The translations under genes were made by a program, and so were the position numbers. DNA of 64,000 nucleotides from NCBI GenBank assembly GCA_947500005.1, contig CANMQJ010000016.1:84745-148744 (forward strand), given 5' to 3'. The notes beneath the pieces are model-generated. The model made no database searches. It had not been told where the DNA came from and worked only from the letters and a program-made list of their open reading frames with translations. Below, piece after piece: positions 23,540-32,864 of this stretch (the stretch's first letter is position 1; each line of letters starts with the position of its first letter). The stretch is from an uncultured Paracoccaceae bacterium (GTDB lineage: Bacteria > Pseudomonadota > Alphaproteobacteria > Rhodobacterales > Rhodobacteraceae).

Positions 23540-24264
23540 CACTGCCCCCGTCCTTCGGCGATCAGCGCATCCGAGCGGTCCTCGACCACCCGTTCCAGCC
23601 TGACCAGGAACTCGTCACGCGCCAGCCCCGGCGGAATGGGCTCCAGGAACTCCACCACTGCCCGGCCCGGCCTGCGCAATATGCCCTTGCGCGGCCAGAA
23701 CAGCCCCACATTCGTCGCCGCCGGCACGCAAGGATAGCCCAGCCCGCCATAGAGAACCGCCGACCCCACCTTGTAGGCCAGCTTGGCACCCGGCGCGACG
23801 CGCGTGCCCTGCGGGTAGATGATCAGCTGACCGGGCTCCGAGAACTCGGCCGCCACGTCCTGCACCATCTTGGCGATGGCCGCGCCCCGCCGCCCCCGGT
23901 CCACCGGAACGCAGCCCAGCCGCTTGGCGTAAAGCCCGATGATCGGCGTCCAGAGCAACTCTCGCTTCATGATGAATTTCGGATGCGGCACAGCGTCGAA
24001 GATCATCAGGATGTCCAGGAAAGACTGGTGCTTGGCCGCGATCACCACCTCGTCACGCGGGGGCGTGCCGCGGATCTCGGGCCGGATTCCGATCATCAAG
24101 GGCATCGCGCGCAGAACCGAGCGGGCATAGACCTTGCAGGCGCGGCGCGCCCCCTCCTTGGCCAGGATCGCCCAGGGCAGGAAGACGATGCCAAGGATCA
24201 GCATCCAAATATAGATCAAAACCATGAAGATGACCGAGCGCAGGTACTGGATCGCGGTGAACAT
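23539..24264 (-). CDS. plsC: 1-acyl-sn-glycerol-3-phosphate acyltransferase
   Basis: 241 residues starting at MFTAIQYL, with TGATG overlap to the ftsX stop. An N-terminal hydrophobic helix (about residues 10-32) anchors it to the membrane. The acyltransferase motifs are AAKHQSFLDIL (H-x4-D), VPVDRGRRG, and IIYPQGTRVAPG (motif III). It acylates lysophosphatidic acid to phosphatidic acid in phospholipid synthesis. Some paralogues in this group make ornithine lipids, which cannot be excluded. Confidence 0.9.
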   Translation of the reverse strand: MFTAIQYLRSVIFMVLIYIWMLILGIVFLPWAILAKEGARRACKVYARSVLRAMPLMIGIRPEIRGTPPRDEVVIAAKHQSFLDILMIFDAVPHPKFIMKRELLWTPIIGLYAKRLGCVPVDRGRRGAAIAKMVQDVAAEFSEPGQLIIYPQGTRVAPGAKLAYKVGSAVLYGGLGYPCVPAATNVGLFWPRKGILRRPGRAVVEFLEPIPPGLARDEFLVRLERVVEDRSDALIAEGRGQ

Positions 24265-25163
24265 CAGCTCAGTTCCTTCAACACCCGCCGTGCGGCGGCC
24301 CATGTCGCGGCAAAGGCCACCAGCGCGCCCAGCGGCGGGATCAGCAGCGGGAACAACCAGCCCAGCCCCCGGAATCCCAGGCCCGTCAGGAAGCCGCCCG
24401 CTTCGGACGCGTCGGGCAGCAGCATCACGCCGCCCATGCCCAGCGCCACGCCCACCGCCGCGCCGATCAGCGCGCGCAGGGTGAAACGGCGCACGAAGGC
24501 CCCGGCGATATAGCGGTCGAGCGCGCCCACCAGCCGCAGCACCTCGATCACCTGCGCATTGGCGGCCAGCGCCGCATTGGCCGCCAGCGTGATCATCGCC
24601 GCCGTCGCGCCCCCGATCAGCAGGATCGAGATCAGCGCCAGCCGGCGCAGCGAATTGGCCGCATCCACCAGCGGCGCGCGCCACCGGGTATGATCGTCCA
24701 GCACCGCGCCCGGCACCTCGGCCTGAAGCCGAAGGCGCAGCCCCGCCGCATCGTAACCCGGCTCGCCCTCCACGATCTCGATCAGCTGGGGCACGGGCAG
24801 CGTGTCCAGCGGCAGTTCGGGACCGAACCAGGGAGCCAGCAAGGCCGCCTGCTCCTCGGCGCTCAGCGCGCGCGCCTGGGCCACGCCGGGCGTCTGGCGC
24901 AGGATCCTCAGCGCCGCCTCGGTCTGCGCGGCGCGCTGATCCCTCGGCGCGTTGATGCGCAGCGTCGCGGCGCGGGCAAGCTCCTCGGCCCAGCGGTCGG
25001 CCAACCGCCCCGAGGCCAGCGACAGCGCCAGCGCGAAGACCGCCAGGAACGCCATCGCGCCGGACACGAAAAGGGTCAGCTGCGCCGTGAAGCCCGAGGG
25101 CGGCACCACGCGATCGGCCTGCTTGTCGCCCATGAGAAGGCTGCGGATCGTTCCCTTGCTCAC
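24264..25163 (-). CDS. ftsX: Cell division ABC transporter permease FtsX
   Basis: 299 residues with the FtsX layout: cytoplasmic N-terminus, first transmembrane helix at about 30-52, a periplasmic domain to about 170, then three helices. Conserved QVIEVLRLVGA precedes the third segment. FtsX with FtsE regulates cell-wall hydrolases at the septum. It overlaps ftsE by 4 bp (ATGA). Confidence 0.88.
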   Translation of the reverse strand: MSKGTIRSLLMGDKQADRVVPPSGFTAQLTLFVSGAMAFLAVFALALSLASGRLADRWAEELARAATLRINAPRDQRAAQTEAALRILRQTPGVAQARALSAEEQAALLAPWFGPELPLDTLPVPQLIEIVEGEPGYDAAGLRLRLQAEVPGAVLDDHTRWRAPLVDAANSLRRLALISILLIGGATAAMITLAANAALAANAQVIEVLRLVGALDRYIAGAFVRRFTLRALIGAAVGVALGMGGVMLLPDASEAGGFLTGLGFRGLGWLFPLLIPPLGALVAFAATWAAARRVLKELS

Positions 25164-25837
25164 AGGTCCGCCCCCGCCAGTTGCAGCCGCCGGTCCGAGA
25201 TCCGCAGGACGCGCGCCTGCACCTGCGCCTTGGCGGCGCGGATCAGGCTCAGGTCATGGGTGGCGATCAGCACCGTCTTGCCCATCCGGTTCAGCTCGAC
25301 CAGCAATTGCAGCAGGCGTTGCGACATCTCCCAGTCCACGTTGCCCGTGGGCTCATCGGCCAGAACGAGGTCCGGCGACATGATCACCGCACGCGCCAGC
25401 GCCGCCCTTTGCCGTTCGCCGCCCGACAGTTCCGGCGGCAGGGCATCGGCCCGCGACGACAGCCCGACCCAGGCCATCAGCTCGCCCAGGTTTTCCGCCT
25501 CGCTGCGCGGATCGCGGCCCGAGACCATCAGCGGCAGCGCCACGTTCTCGGACACCGGCAGATGGTCGAGGAACCGGCAATCCTGGTGCACCACCCCGAT
25601 CCGCCGCCGCATCAGCGCGGTCCGGTCACGGTCGAGACTGCGCATGTCCTGCTCAAAGGCCATGACCTGCCCCGAGGTCGGCTGAAGCGCCCCGTAGCAG
25701 AGCTTGAGCAGGGTGGTCTTGCCCGCCCCCGAGGGACCGGTGAGGAAGTGAAAGGACCCCGGAGCAAGGCGCACGGAAACATCGCTCAGCAGCTCGCCGC
25801 CGCCATAGCTGTAGCCCACCTTGTCCAACTCGATCAC
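25160..25837 (-). CDS. ftsE: Cell division ATP-binding protein FtsE
   Basis: 225 residues. Walker A GPSGAGKT (34-41), signature LSGGERQRAALARA, Walker B LVLADEPTGNVD, all typical of FtsE. The N-terminus MIELDKVGYSYGGGELL matches family members. It forms the ATPase half of FtsEX. It begins the minus-strand operon; the 200-bp region upstream is shared with the divergent zinc-ribbon gene. Confidence 0.93.
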   Translation of the reverse strand: MIELDKVGYSYGGGELLSDVSVRLAPGSFHFLTGPSGAGKTTLLKLCYGALQPTSGQVMAFEQDMRSLDRDRTALMRRRIGVVHQDCRFLDHLPVSENVALPLMVSGRDPRSEAENLGELMAWVGLSSRADALPPELSGGERQRAALARAVIMSPDLVLADEPTGNVDWEMSQRLLQLLVELNRMGKTVLIATHDLSLIRAAKAQVQARVLRISDRRLQLAGADL

Positions 25838-26037
25838 GGGCCTGCCCCTTTGCGCTTCTGGCGCACTTCTTGCCCCATGCCCGCGGCGGTTTCAATGCCC
25901 GCGCGACCGGTTCGGCGACACCGGGACGCCACAGGCACGTGCCAACCGCCAAAACCCCTCTTTCCGCAATCCGGTCAACCGACTATGCTTCCCGGAAAAA
26001 CAGGCAGTTGCGCGGGAAACGGGGGCCGGGAGGCAGT

Positions 26038-26832
26038 ATGCGTCTGACATGTCCGAATTGCGGAGCCCAATACGAGGTCCCGCCCGAGGTGATCCCCACC
26101 GAGGGGCGCGACGTGCAATGCTCCAATTGCGGCGACACCTGGTTCCAGCCGCATCCCGACGCCGTCCAGGCAGGCGCCGCGCCCGACCGGGACACGCCCG
26201 AAGCCCCCGCCGAGGCACAGGATCGTCCCGAACCGGTTGACGAGGAGCTGCCCGAAACGGAAACCGACGCGCCGCTTCCGCCCGAAACCGCGGCCCCTCC
26301 GCGCGAAATGGACCCCGCGATCTCGGACATCCTGCGCGAAGAGGCCGAGCGCGAGAAGCGCCTGCGCCGCACCGAGGCCGAGACACTGGAAACCCAGCCC
26401 GACCTGGGGCTCGACGACCCCGGTACCGAGGAACCCGCACGCCGCGCCCGCGAAGCCCGCTCGCGCATGGCCGCAATCCGGGGCGAGGCGCCGCCCGCAG
26501 GGCCGGCGGCGGGCAGCGAGACCGCCTCGCGCCGCGAGCTCCTTCCCGATATCGAAGAGATCAATTCGAGCCTGCGCAACAACGGCGATGCCCGCCCGCG
26601 CGATGTTCAGCCCGTCCGCCCCGAGACGAGATCCCGCTCCGGCGGCGGCTTCCTGCGCGGCTTCTCCATCGTGGTGATCCTCGGCGCGGTGCTCTACCTG
26701 CTCTATGCCAACGCGCCGCAGATCGCACAAACCATCCCCCAGGCCGACCCGATGCTCAGCGCCTATGTCGCGCTGGTCGATCAGGGCCGGCTCTGGCTGG
26801 ATACCACCCTTGGCCCCGCTTTGGGACAGTGA
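26038..26832 (+). CDS. Zinc-ribbon (MJ0042-type) single-pass membrane protein
   Basis: 264 residues. The N-terminal CPNC (Cys5, Cys8) and CSNC (Cys28, Cys31) form the MJ0042 zinc ribbon common in alpha- and deltaproteobacterial envelope proteins. A long acidic, Pro/Glu-rich, low-complexity middle follows. A transmembrane helix at about residues 206-222 leads to a short periplasmic tail. Start chosen at the ATG before the ribbon, with AGG six bases upstream. Divergent from ftsE, a frequent arrangement; the function is unknown. Confidence 0.82.
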   Translation: MRLTCPNCGAQYEVPPEVIPTEGRDVQCSNCGDTWFQPHPDAVQAGAAPDRDTPEAPAEAQDRPEPVDEELPETETDAPLPPETAAPPREMDPAISDILREEAEREKRLRRTEAETLETQPDLGLDDPGTEEPARRAREARSRMAAIRGEAPPAGPAAGSETASRRELLPDIEEINSSLRNNGDARPRDVQPVRPETRSRSGGGFLRGFSIVVILGAVLYLLYANAPQIAQTIPQADPMLSAYVALVDQGRLWLDTTLGPALGQ

Positions 26833-26971
26833 CACGCCCATCGGGTCGCCCCTGGTCCGCCAGCAGAAGGAGATTTATGCGCTGAGGCAATGATCGAACC
26901 GCACAGAGCGGTCGCGCCCGGCATCGCCGTGATGCCGTACCCTTTCGCATTTCTCAGTCTTTGGGGGTCTC

Positions 26972-27421
26972 ATGACAGACCAGAAACCAACGAGCCGTCC
27001 GTTCGAGACGGCGGACACCGAACGCCTGTCGACCATCTGACTCGACGGATCCCGTATCGCACATGCCTTCATCGGAGAGCAGCGGCTCCTCCGGCAACAG
27101 CGATTGATCGAAGACAAATACCTGCCCATGGCCGAAACCTGGGTCGCCTGCCACGGGAAGGAACCCGTGGGCTTCATCAGCCTTCTCGACAGTTTCGTCG
27201 GCGGGCTTTTCGTGGCACTGGAGCACCAGGGTTGCGGGATCGGTCGCACGCTCGTAACCCGCGCCGCGCAGCGCAAGGGCGCGCTTTCGGTAGAGGTCTA
27301 TACCCGGAACCGGGACGCGTTCCCGTTTTACCTGGCCTTGGGCTTTCGCGAAATTTCTCGCAGGCCCAGCGATGACGAAGGTCTGCCCTTCGAACTGGCG
27401 CTGCTGCGCAGGGACGGCTGA
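26972..27421 (+). pseudogene. GNAT acetyltransferase interrupted by one in-frame TGA
   Basis: Read from the ATG at 26972 (after GGGGGTCTC), 149 codons translate as one GNAT protein except for a TGA at 27038-27040 (codon 23). The flanking residues are LSTI and LDGSRIAHAFIGEQ; family members have Trp at this place, as I recall, so a single TGG-to-TGA change explains the break. Everything downstream is intact: ETWVACHGKEPVGFISLL, the acetyl-CoA loop EHQGCGIGRTLV, and VEVYTRNRDAFPFYLALGF. Residual translation could begin at a TTG (27104), which would lose the first strand and helix. A sequencing error or readthrough cannot be excluded. Confidence 0.8.
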
Positions 27422-27427
27422 TGTCTC

Positions 27428-27453
27428 ACCGGGCGGCGCACGCGCTGCCCGGT
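27428..27453. terminator. Long hairpin between convergent genes
   Basis: ACCGGGCGGCG (27428-27438) pairs with CGCTGCCCGGT (27443-27453), 11 bp including one G-U, loop CACG. It sits between the acetyltransferase remnant and the convergent TIGR02302 gene and may end both transcripts. There is no T-run. Confidence 0.5.
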
Positions 27454-27470
27454 CACCTGCGCCGCCACGC

Positions 27471-30071
27471 TCAGAACCGGTCGAGCAGCCGCTTGAGGTA
27501 ATCCAGCTCGATCTTCGGGCGCTCGCTGTCGCCGGTGCGCCTGCGGATCTCGTCCAGCAACTCGCGCGCGCGGCGGTAGACGTCCTCGCCCGGAAGCAGG
27601 TTCTCATCCGTCCCGACCGACCCCATCGACCCCGGCTCGCGGCCTAGCGGGTCGCGGTTCTGCGCGCGCATGTCGCCCTCCTGCGTGCCCTGGCCGGGCT
27701 GGCCCTGCTGCTGCGCCATCGCCTCGCCCAGCGAGCGCATTCCTTCGCGCAGCGCCTCCATCGCCTCGGATTGCCGGTCGATCGCCTCGGCCAGGTCCTC
27801 GCCGCGCAGCGCCTCCTCGGCGCCTTCCATCGCGCGGCCGGCCCGGTCCAGCGCGTCGCGCGCCGCGTCCCCCTCGGGCGTTCCCTGACCGGGCAGCGCG
27901 CCCTGCTGGCGGCGCAACTCGTCGCGCAGCGCCTGCTGACGGTCGGCCAGCGAGCCTTCGCCGGGCTGGCCCTGCTGGCCCTGCTGGTTGTTGCCCTGGC
28001 CCTGGCCATTCTGGCCCTCGTGACTCTGGCCGCGGCCCTGCCCGCCCTGCTGGCCCTCGTTCTGCTGGCTCTGGCCGGATTGGGCGCCTGGGTTGAACTG
28101 CTCCTGCAAGTCGCGGAAGGCCTGATCGCTCAGCCCCTGCTGGTTGCGCAGCGTCTCGGCCAGCCCCTCCATCGCCTGCTGCCCCTCGGACTGGCCACCC
28201 TGGCCCTGTCCTTGCGTGACGCGCATGTTCTCCATCATCTGCTGAAGCTGCTGCAGCGCCTCCTGCGCCTCGGCCATGCGGCCCTGCTCCATCAACTCCT
28301 GGATACGGTCCATCATGCGTTGCAGGTCGTCCTGCGTCATCTGCATGGCCTCGCCATTCTGGGCCTGCTGTTGCTGGTCGCCCTGCTCGCCGTCCTGCTG
28401 GGCCTGACGCGACAGCTGTTGCAGATACTCGTTCGTCGCCTCGCGCAACTCCTGCATCAGATCGGCGATCTCCTGGTCGCTGGCGCCGTTCCGCATCGCC
28501 TCGGACAGCCGCTCCTGCGCGCGGCGCAGCCGCTCCAGCGCATCCGCCAGCGTGCCCTCCTCCAGCAGGATGGCCAGATCCCACAGCGCCTGCGCGATCT
28601 CCTCCTGCTGCTCGGCCTTCAGACCGCCGCCATATTCGGTAAAGGCCTCCAGCCGCCGCAGGATCACGCGCAGCCGCAGATACGCGGTTTCCGAGCGGAA
28701 CACGTCCTCGGGCTTGTACGACACCGCCCGCAGAACCTGCGAAACGCGCCGCGCGTTGTCACGCGACCACAGCAGGTCGCGGCGCTGCTCGATCACCGCA
28801 GCCGCCAGCGGATCGAAGAACCGGCGCCCGGCCAGCATCGTGGCAAAGGGGGCCGCCTCGCCCAGGTTTCCGGCCGCATCCTCGGCAGTGAACTCCATCG
28901 TCACCGGAAGGTTCGCCCAAGGGTGCTGCGAGAAATCCTCGATCAGCGTCTCGGTGAACTCGCGCCGGTCGCCCGCGATGGGCAGCGGCAGCGCCAACTC
29001 GATCGGCTCGCGCGGATCGGGGTCGATGGCCAGACCGTGACGACGATCAAGCATGTCCATGTCCAGCGTGATCCGGACCGAACCGCCCGTCACCCCGTAA
29101 TCGTCCGAGGCGCTGAAGGGCAGCGTCATCCGCCCCGCCGCCTCGGTCTCGGCCACGCCGGTCACGGCGATCTCGGGCGTGCGGTCGGGGCGCACCGCGA
29201 TGGCCCAGTCCCGCCCGCCGGGGCCATTGATGCTCAGCGTGCCGCCCTGCCGGATGGCAAAGGGCTCCTCGGGGTCCGCCAATTGCTCGACCGGGCGGCC
29301 CGAGACGCTTTCCTCCAGCGTCAGTTCGCCCGACTGGCCATAAAAGCGCAGCGTGACGGTGCTGCCCACCGGCACATCGATTCCCTCTGCCTTCTGGTCG
29401 GCAAGGTAGAGCGTGGGCTTGCCCGTGTAGCGCGGCGGCGCGATCCAGCCCTCCCAGGCCGGGCCGGAAGCGGCGGTCGCGGCGCCCGGTGCCATGTCGC
29501 CCACCGACCCCACCCTCCAGAGCGAGCCGAAAAGCAGACCCACGGCCAGCACCAGCAAGGCCACGTAACGCAAGGCGAACGGATCGCGGGCGGCAAGCTT
29601 CAGGTCGGGCTGCACGGGCCGTGCGGCCTGCGCGCGCGCGGCCATCCGCGCCTGGTGGGCGCGCCAGACGGCGACAGAATCCGCATCCGTCCCGCCAATC
29701 GCCTGATCGTCCATCAAGGCGCGGATCGGCCGGCCCGGCAGCGTCTCGTCGAGCCGCGACAGAACCTCGGCCTCGCGCGGCCAGCGGAATCCGCGCAGCC
29801 CCCAGGCCAGCGACACCAGCGCCCCGATCCCCGCCATGGCGCCCAGCGCCCATACGGCTTCGACGGCGATCTGGTCCTGCACACCCAGCATCAGCGCACC
29901 CAGCGTCGCGGCGATGACGGCAAAAAGCGGCCAGAACCGCCGCGACATCCGCTCCGAGAACATGCCAAGCCGGGTCAGCCAAAGCGTCCGGCGCGGGATG
30001 GGCAGGGTGCGGGGATCTGTCTTGTTCAACCTGTCGGGCAACACGGGCCTCCTGACGGCCCGCGCGCTCAT
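27471..30071 (-). CDS. TIGR02302 (DUF4175) large membrane protein
   Basis: 866 residues. Two N-terminal transmembrane helices (about 46-66 and 70-92) and a third at about 168-188 precede a periplasmic part with beta-rich sequence. The C-terminal third (from about residue 540) is extremely rich in Q, G, E and M with helical stretches (for example MQELREATNEYLQQL) and long QG-rich linkers. This matches the alphaproteobacterial family TIGR02302, whose function is unknown. It begins 4 bp after the lysA stop codon and is clearly co-transcribed with lysA. Confidence 0.88.
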   Translation of the reverse strand: MSARAVRRPVLPDRLNKTDPRTLPIPRRTLWLTRLGMFSERMSRRFWPLFAVIAATLGALMLGVQDQIAVEAVWALGAMAGIGALVSLAWGLRGFRWPREAEVLSRLDETLPGRPIRALMDDQAIGGTDADSVAVWRAHQARMAARAQAARPVQPDLKLAARDPFALRYVALLVLAVGLLFGSLWRVGSVGDMAPGAATAASGPAWEGWIAPPRYTGKPTLYLADQKAEGIDVPVGSTVTLRFYGQSGELTLEESVSGRPVEQLADPEEPFAIRQGGTLSINGPGGRDWAIAVRPDRTPEIAVTGVAETEAAGRMTLPFSASDDYGVTGGSVRITLDMDMLDRRHGLAIDPDPREPIELALPLPIAGDRREFTETLIEDFSQHPWANLPVTMEFTAEDAAGNLGEAAPFATMLAGRRFFDPLAAAVIEQRRDLLWSRDNARRVSQVLRAVSYKPEDVFRSETAYLRLRVILRRLEAFTEYGGGLKAEQQEEIAQALWDLAILLEEGTLADALERLRRAQERLSEAMRNGASDQEIADLMQELREATNEYLQQLSRQAQQDGEQGDQQQQAQNGEAMQMTQDDLQRMMDRIQELMEQGRMAEAQEALQQLQQMMENMRVTQGQGQGGQSEGQQAMEGLAETLRNQQGLSDQAFRDLQEQFNPGAQSGQSQQNEGQQGGQGRGQSHEGQNGQGQGNNQQGQQGQPGEGSLADRQQALRDELRRQQGALPGQGTPEGDAARDALDRAGRAMEGAEEALRGEDLAEAIDRQSEAMEALREGMRSLGEAMAQQQGQPGQGTQEGDMRAQNRDPLGREPGSMGSVGTDENLLPGEDVYRRARELLDEIRRRTGDSERPKIELDYLKRLLDRF

Positions 30072-30075
30072 CGCG

Positions 30076-31341
30076 TCAGAGCCATTCGGGGATGGTATCG
30101 CGATTTATGATCTCGTCAAAGGTCGGGCGTGAGCGGATAACCGCGAATTGATCCCCATGCACCAGAACCTCCGGGATCAGGGGCCGCGTATTGTACTCGC
30201 TGGACATCACCGCGCCATAGGCCCCGGCGCTGCGGAAAGCGACCAGGTCACCCGGCCCGACCGGCGGCATCGCGCGCTGCCGGGCAAAGGTATCGCCCGT
30301 CTCGCAGACCGGACCCACGATGTCATAGACACGCGTCTCGACCCCCGGCTCGGGTTCGATCACCGGATCGATATCGTGATGGGCGTCATACATGGCCGGC
30401 CGGATCAGGTCGTTCATCGCCGCGTCGAGGATCAGGAAATCGCGCCCCTCCCCCTCCTTGAGGTAGATCACGCGGCTGACCAGCAGCCCCGCATTGCCCG
30501 CGATCAGCCGGCCCGGCTCGATCTCGATCTCGCAGCCCAGATGCCCCAGTTCCTCCTTGATCATCGCGCCGTATTCGACGGGCAGCGGCGGCGCCTCGTT
30601 GGAGCGGGTATAGGGGATGCCCAAACCCCCGCCCAGATCCAGCCGCCTTATGTCATGCCCCTCGGCACGTAGCCGCCCGGTCAGCTCGGCCACCTTGCGA
30701 TAGGCTTGCCGGAACGGCTCCAGGTCGGTCAGCTGCGATCCGATATGCACGTCGATGCCGACCACCTCGATCCCCGGCAGCGCCGCGGCGTGGGCATAGA
30801 CCTGCGGCGCGCGCGAGATCGGGATGCCGAACTTGTTCTCCGACTTGCCGGTGGCGATCTTGGCATGGGTCTTGGCATCCACGTCCGGGTTCACCCGCAC
30901 GGTGATCGGCGCCACGACTCCCAGTTCCTGCGCGACGGCGCTCAGAACCTCCATCTCGGGCTCCGACTCGACGTTGAACTGCCGGATGCCGCCGGTCAGC
31001 GCCACGCGGATCTCCTCGGCCGTCTTGCCCACGCCCGAGAAGACGATCCTCTCCCCCGGCACGCCCGCCGCCCGCGCCCGCAGGTACTCGCCCTGGCTGA
31101 CGACATCCATCCCCGCCCCCGCCTGCGCCAGCGTGCGCAGGATGGCCTGGTTGCTCGCCGCCTTCATCGCGTAGCAGACAAGGTGATCGACCCCCTCCAG
31201 CGCCTCGTCGAACAGCCGGAAATGCCTCAGCAGCGTGGCCGTGGAATAGACGTAGAACGGCGTGCCGACACTGGCCGCGATCTCGGCGACGGGAACGTCC
31301 TCGGCGTAAAGCGCGCCGTCGCGATAAAGAAAATGGTCCAT
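30076..31341 (-). CDS. lysA: Diaminopimelate decarboxylase
   Basis: 421 residues, PLP-dependent fold-type III enzyme that makes L-lysine from meso-diaminopimelate. Lys60 in CYAMKAASN is the PLP Schiff-base lysine; HIGSQL, DLGGGLGIPY, the EPGRLI phosphate-binding segment and GPVCETGD (catalytic Cys of the partner subunit) are all present. It is followed immediately by the TIGR02302 gene and preceded by the small DUF2834 gene. Confidence 0.96.
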   Translation of the reverse strand: MDHFLYRDGALYAEDVPVAEIAASVGTPFYVYSTATLLRHFRLFDEALEGVDHLVCYAMKAASNQAILRTLAQAGAGMDVVSQGEYLRARAAGVPGERIVFSGVGKTAEEIRVALTGGIRQFNVESEPEMEVLSAVAQELGVVAPITVRVNPDVDAKTHAKIATGKSENKFGIPISRAPQVYAHAAALPGIEVVGIDVHIGSQLTDLEPFRQAYRKVAELTGRLRAEGHDIRRLDLGGGLGIPYTRSNEAPPLPVEYGAMIKEELGHLGCEIEIEPGRLIAGNAGLLVSRVIYLKEGEGRDFLILDAAMNDLIRPAMYDAHHDIDPVIEPEPGVETRVYDIVGPVCETGDTFARQRAMPPVGPGDLVAFRSAGAYGAVMSSEYNTRPLIPEVLVHGDQFAVIRSRPTFDEIINRDTIPEWL

Positions 31342-31371
31342 GAGGCGCCCGGTCCTGAAAGAATGTGCCGA

Positions 31372-31695
31372 TCAACGGCTCGCTTCATGCCGCAGACGCA
31401 GGAAGAGGTAAAGCGGCAACCCGCAGCTGACCCCGATGCAGAATGTCGCCGGGATCGCCAGCAGGTCCAGCCAGCGCCGCCGTGGCACAGCCTCGGCCAG
31501 GATCCAGACGGTCAGCGCGACGGCCGCAATGGTCAGGTCCCAGAACAGCCCCGTGGTGGCGGCGTTGACCTTCCACGCGGCCACCATCGCGCCAAGGTCA
31601 TAGCCGTTCTCGCCGAACCAGGCCAGGAACCAGCTCATCGGATGCACCGCCCCCCAGATCGCGAGGGCGAGAAAGATCAGGCGCAGAACGGACAT
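31372..31695 (-). CDS. DUF2834 small membrane protein
   Basis: 107 residues from the ATG at 31695, which stands 6 nt after AAGGAGA; a GTG two codons earlier is too close to the ribosome site. Three hydrophobic segments occupy the whole protein (about 5-22, 45-65, 75-95), with AVHPMSWFLAWF and NAATTGLFWDL typical of DUF2834. Function unknown. It ends 30 bp before lysA, probably the first gene of that operon in its original form. Confidence 0.78.
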   Translation of the reverse strand: MSVLRLIFLALAIWGAVHPMSWFLAWFGENGYDLGAMVAAWKVNAATTGLFWDLTIAAVALTVWILAEAVPRRRWLDLLAIPATFCIGVSCGLPLYLFLRLRHEASR

Positions 31696-31756
31696 GGACA
31701 CTCTCCTTTGCCGGGGCAGCTAGCGCAGGCGCCGCGCCTCGCAAGTACGCATGCCC

Positions 31757-32638
31757 TCAGACGTCGTAGGGGATGCCCAGCTGCTTGAGGCTCGCAATCC
31801 ACATCTCGCCCATGATCCGGGCATATTCGGGCTCATAGCGTTCCTTGCCGTTGTTCGGCACCGGTGTCGCCTCTCCGAACAGCACGCCGCGCGTGCTGGA
31901 ATACATGTCGAGCCGAACGAAGGAGACATCGGTGATCGCCATGAACTCCTCCGAGACCCTGATGATCTCGTCGAAATCGGCGGGCTTCTCCAGCTCCACC
32001 GCCGGGTCCTTGTTCACGCCGAGGCGGATGTTGCCCAGCCTCTCCCCGGCCGCGTCGTAAAAGGCGAAGGCCCATTTCGACTTGGGAAGGTAGATGGGCG
32101 CATAGCGCTGCATGACCATGGCGATGCCCGTCTTGAAGGCATAGACCTTGTAATCCAGCGGCACGTCATAGCCCATGCTGTCGATGACATACTCCTCCAG
32201 CAGAACCTTGTCGCGCAGGGCATGGCCCGCCTGCTGTGTCCCGCGCACGCGTTTGTAGTCCGCGACAAGCTCTTCGATATTGGCGAAGGCTCGTTTGTGC
32301 ATATGGCAATAGAACGTACCGTCCGGCTTTGTCTCGATCAGGTAGACCCCCGAAGAGCTGTGTCCCACCACGGGTTTTATCACGCAACGGGCCGGCAGGT
32401 TTTCGTCGAGGATATCGTCGATGGTGTCCAGGGTCTTGTTCCCCACGACCGGAAAACCATACGCAGCCGCGTACTCATACGCACTGTTCTTGAGGTTGAT
32501 CTTGCGCAGCAGCGCCATTTCCTTCTGGATTTCCGGCGCAAGCGAGTTGTTGTTGTTCCTCGGCATCGCCTGCTCCCAGTACTTCCGCCGCAGCCAAAGA
32601 AGGCGGTTGTAGGAGTCGGCGTCGTTCGTTTCCGTCAT
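31757..32638 (-). CDS. TupA-like ATP-grasp protein
   Basis: 293 residues from the ATG at 32638. The ATP-grasp pattern is visible: CVIKPVVGHSSSGVYLIE (ATP-binding Lys and glycine loop), LLEEYVID, PLDYKVYAFKTGIAMVMQRY, and the metal-binding segment VSFVRLDMYSSTRGVLFGEATPVPN. This spacing is that of TupA-like ATP-grasp proteins of polysaccharide or teichuronopeptide clusters, which may ligate amino acids to sugar acids. It belongs to a 3-kb block of lower GC between the lysA and argH operons. The gene before it on the same strand is the alpha/beta hydrolase. Confidence 0.75.
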   Translation of the reverse strand: MTETNDADSYNRLLWLRRKYWEQAMPRNNNNSLAPEIQKEMALLRKINLKNSAYEYAAAYGFPVVGNKTLDTIDDILDENLPARCVIKPVVGHSSSGVYLIETKPDGTFYCHMHKRAFANIEELVADYKRVRGTQQAGHALRDKVLLEEYVIDSMGYDVPLDYKVYAFKTGIAMVMQRYAPIYLPKSKWAFAFYDAAGERLGNIRLGVNKDPAVELEKPADFDEIIRVSEEFMAITDVSFVRLDMYSSTRGVLFGEATPVPNNGKERYEPEYARIMGEMWIASLKQLGIPYDV

Positions 32639-32864
32639 ATGCAAAGACCCTGTAAGCTACGGCACCGCACTCCGCCGTATTTTCGCCGGAGTTGCAAGCC
32701 TGCGGTGTCGACCATTGGTTTTTGGCAGGATGGTGTTGCTGCCCCCTCAATACTCTTTCGTGACCCGAATACAGTGGCGGCGTCTTTCCTGCACTCGCCG
32801 TCTTCGGATTGCGACCGGCCAAGCGCTCGCTCGGCATGACGCCAGTGATAGTTCCCGCAGCGCT
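32639..32864. other. Intergenic stretch in the inserted islet
   Basis: 226 bp between the hydrolase stop and the ATP-grasp start. It contains one inverted repeat, ACTCCG (32669-32674) / CGGAGT (32687-32692), and T-rich stretches, compatible with a promoter for the ATP-grasp gene. No convincing coding sequence was seen. Confidence 0.4.
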
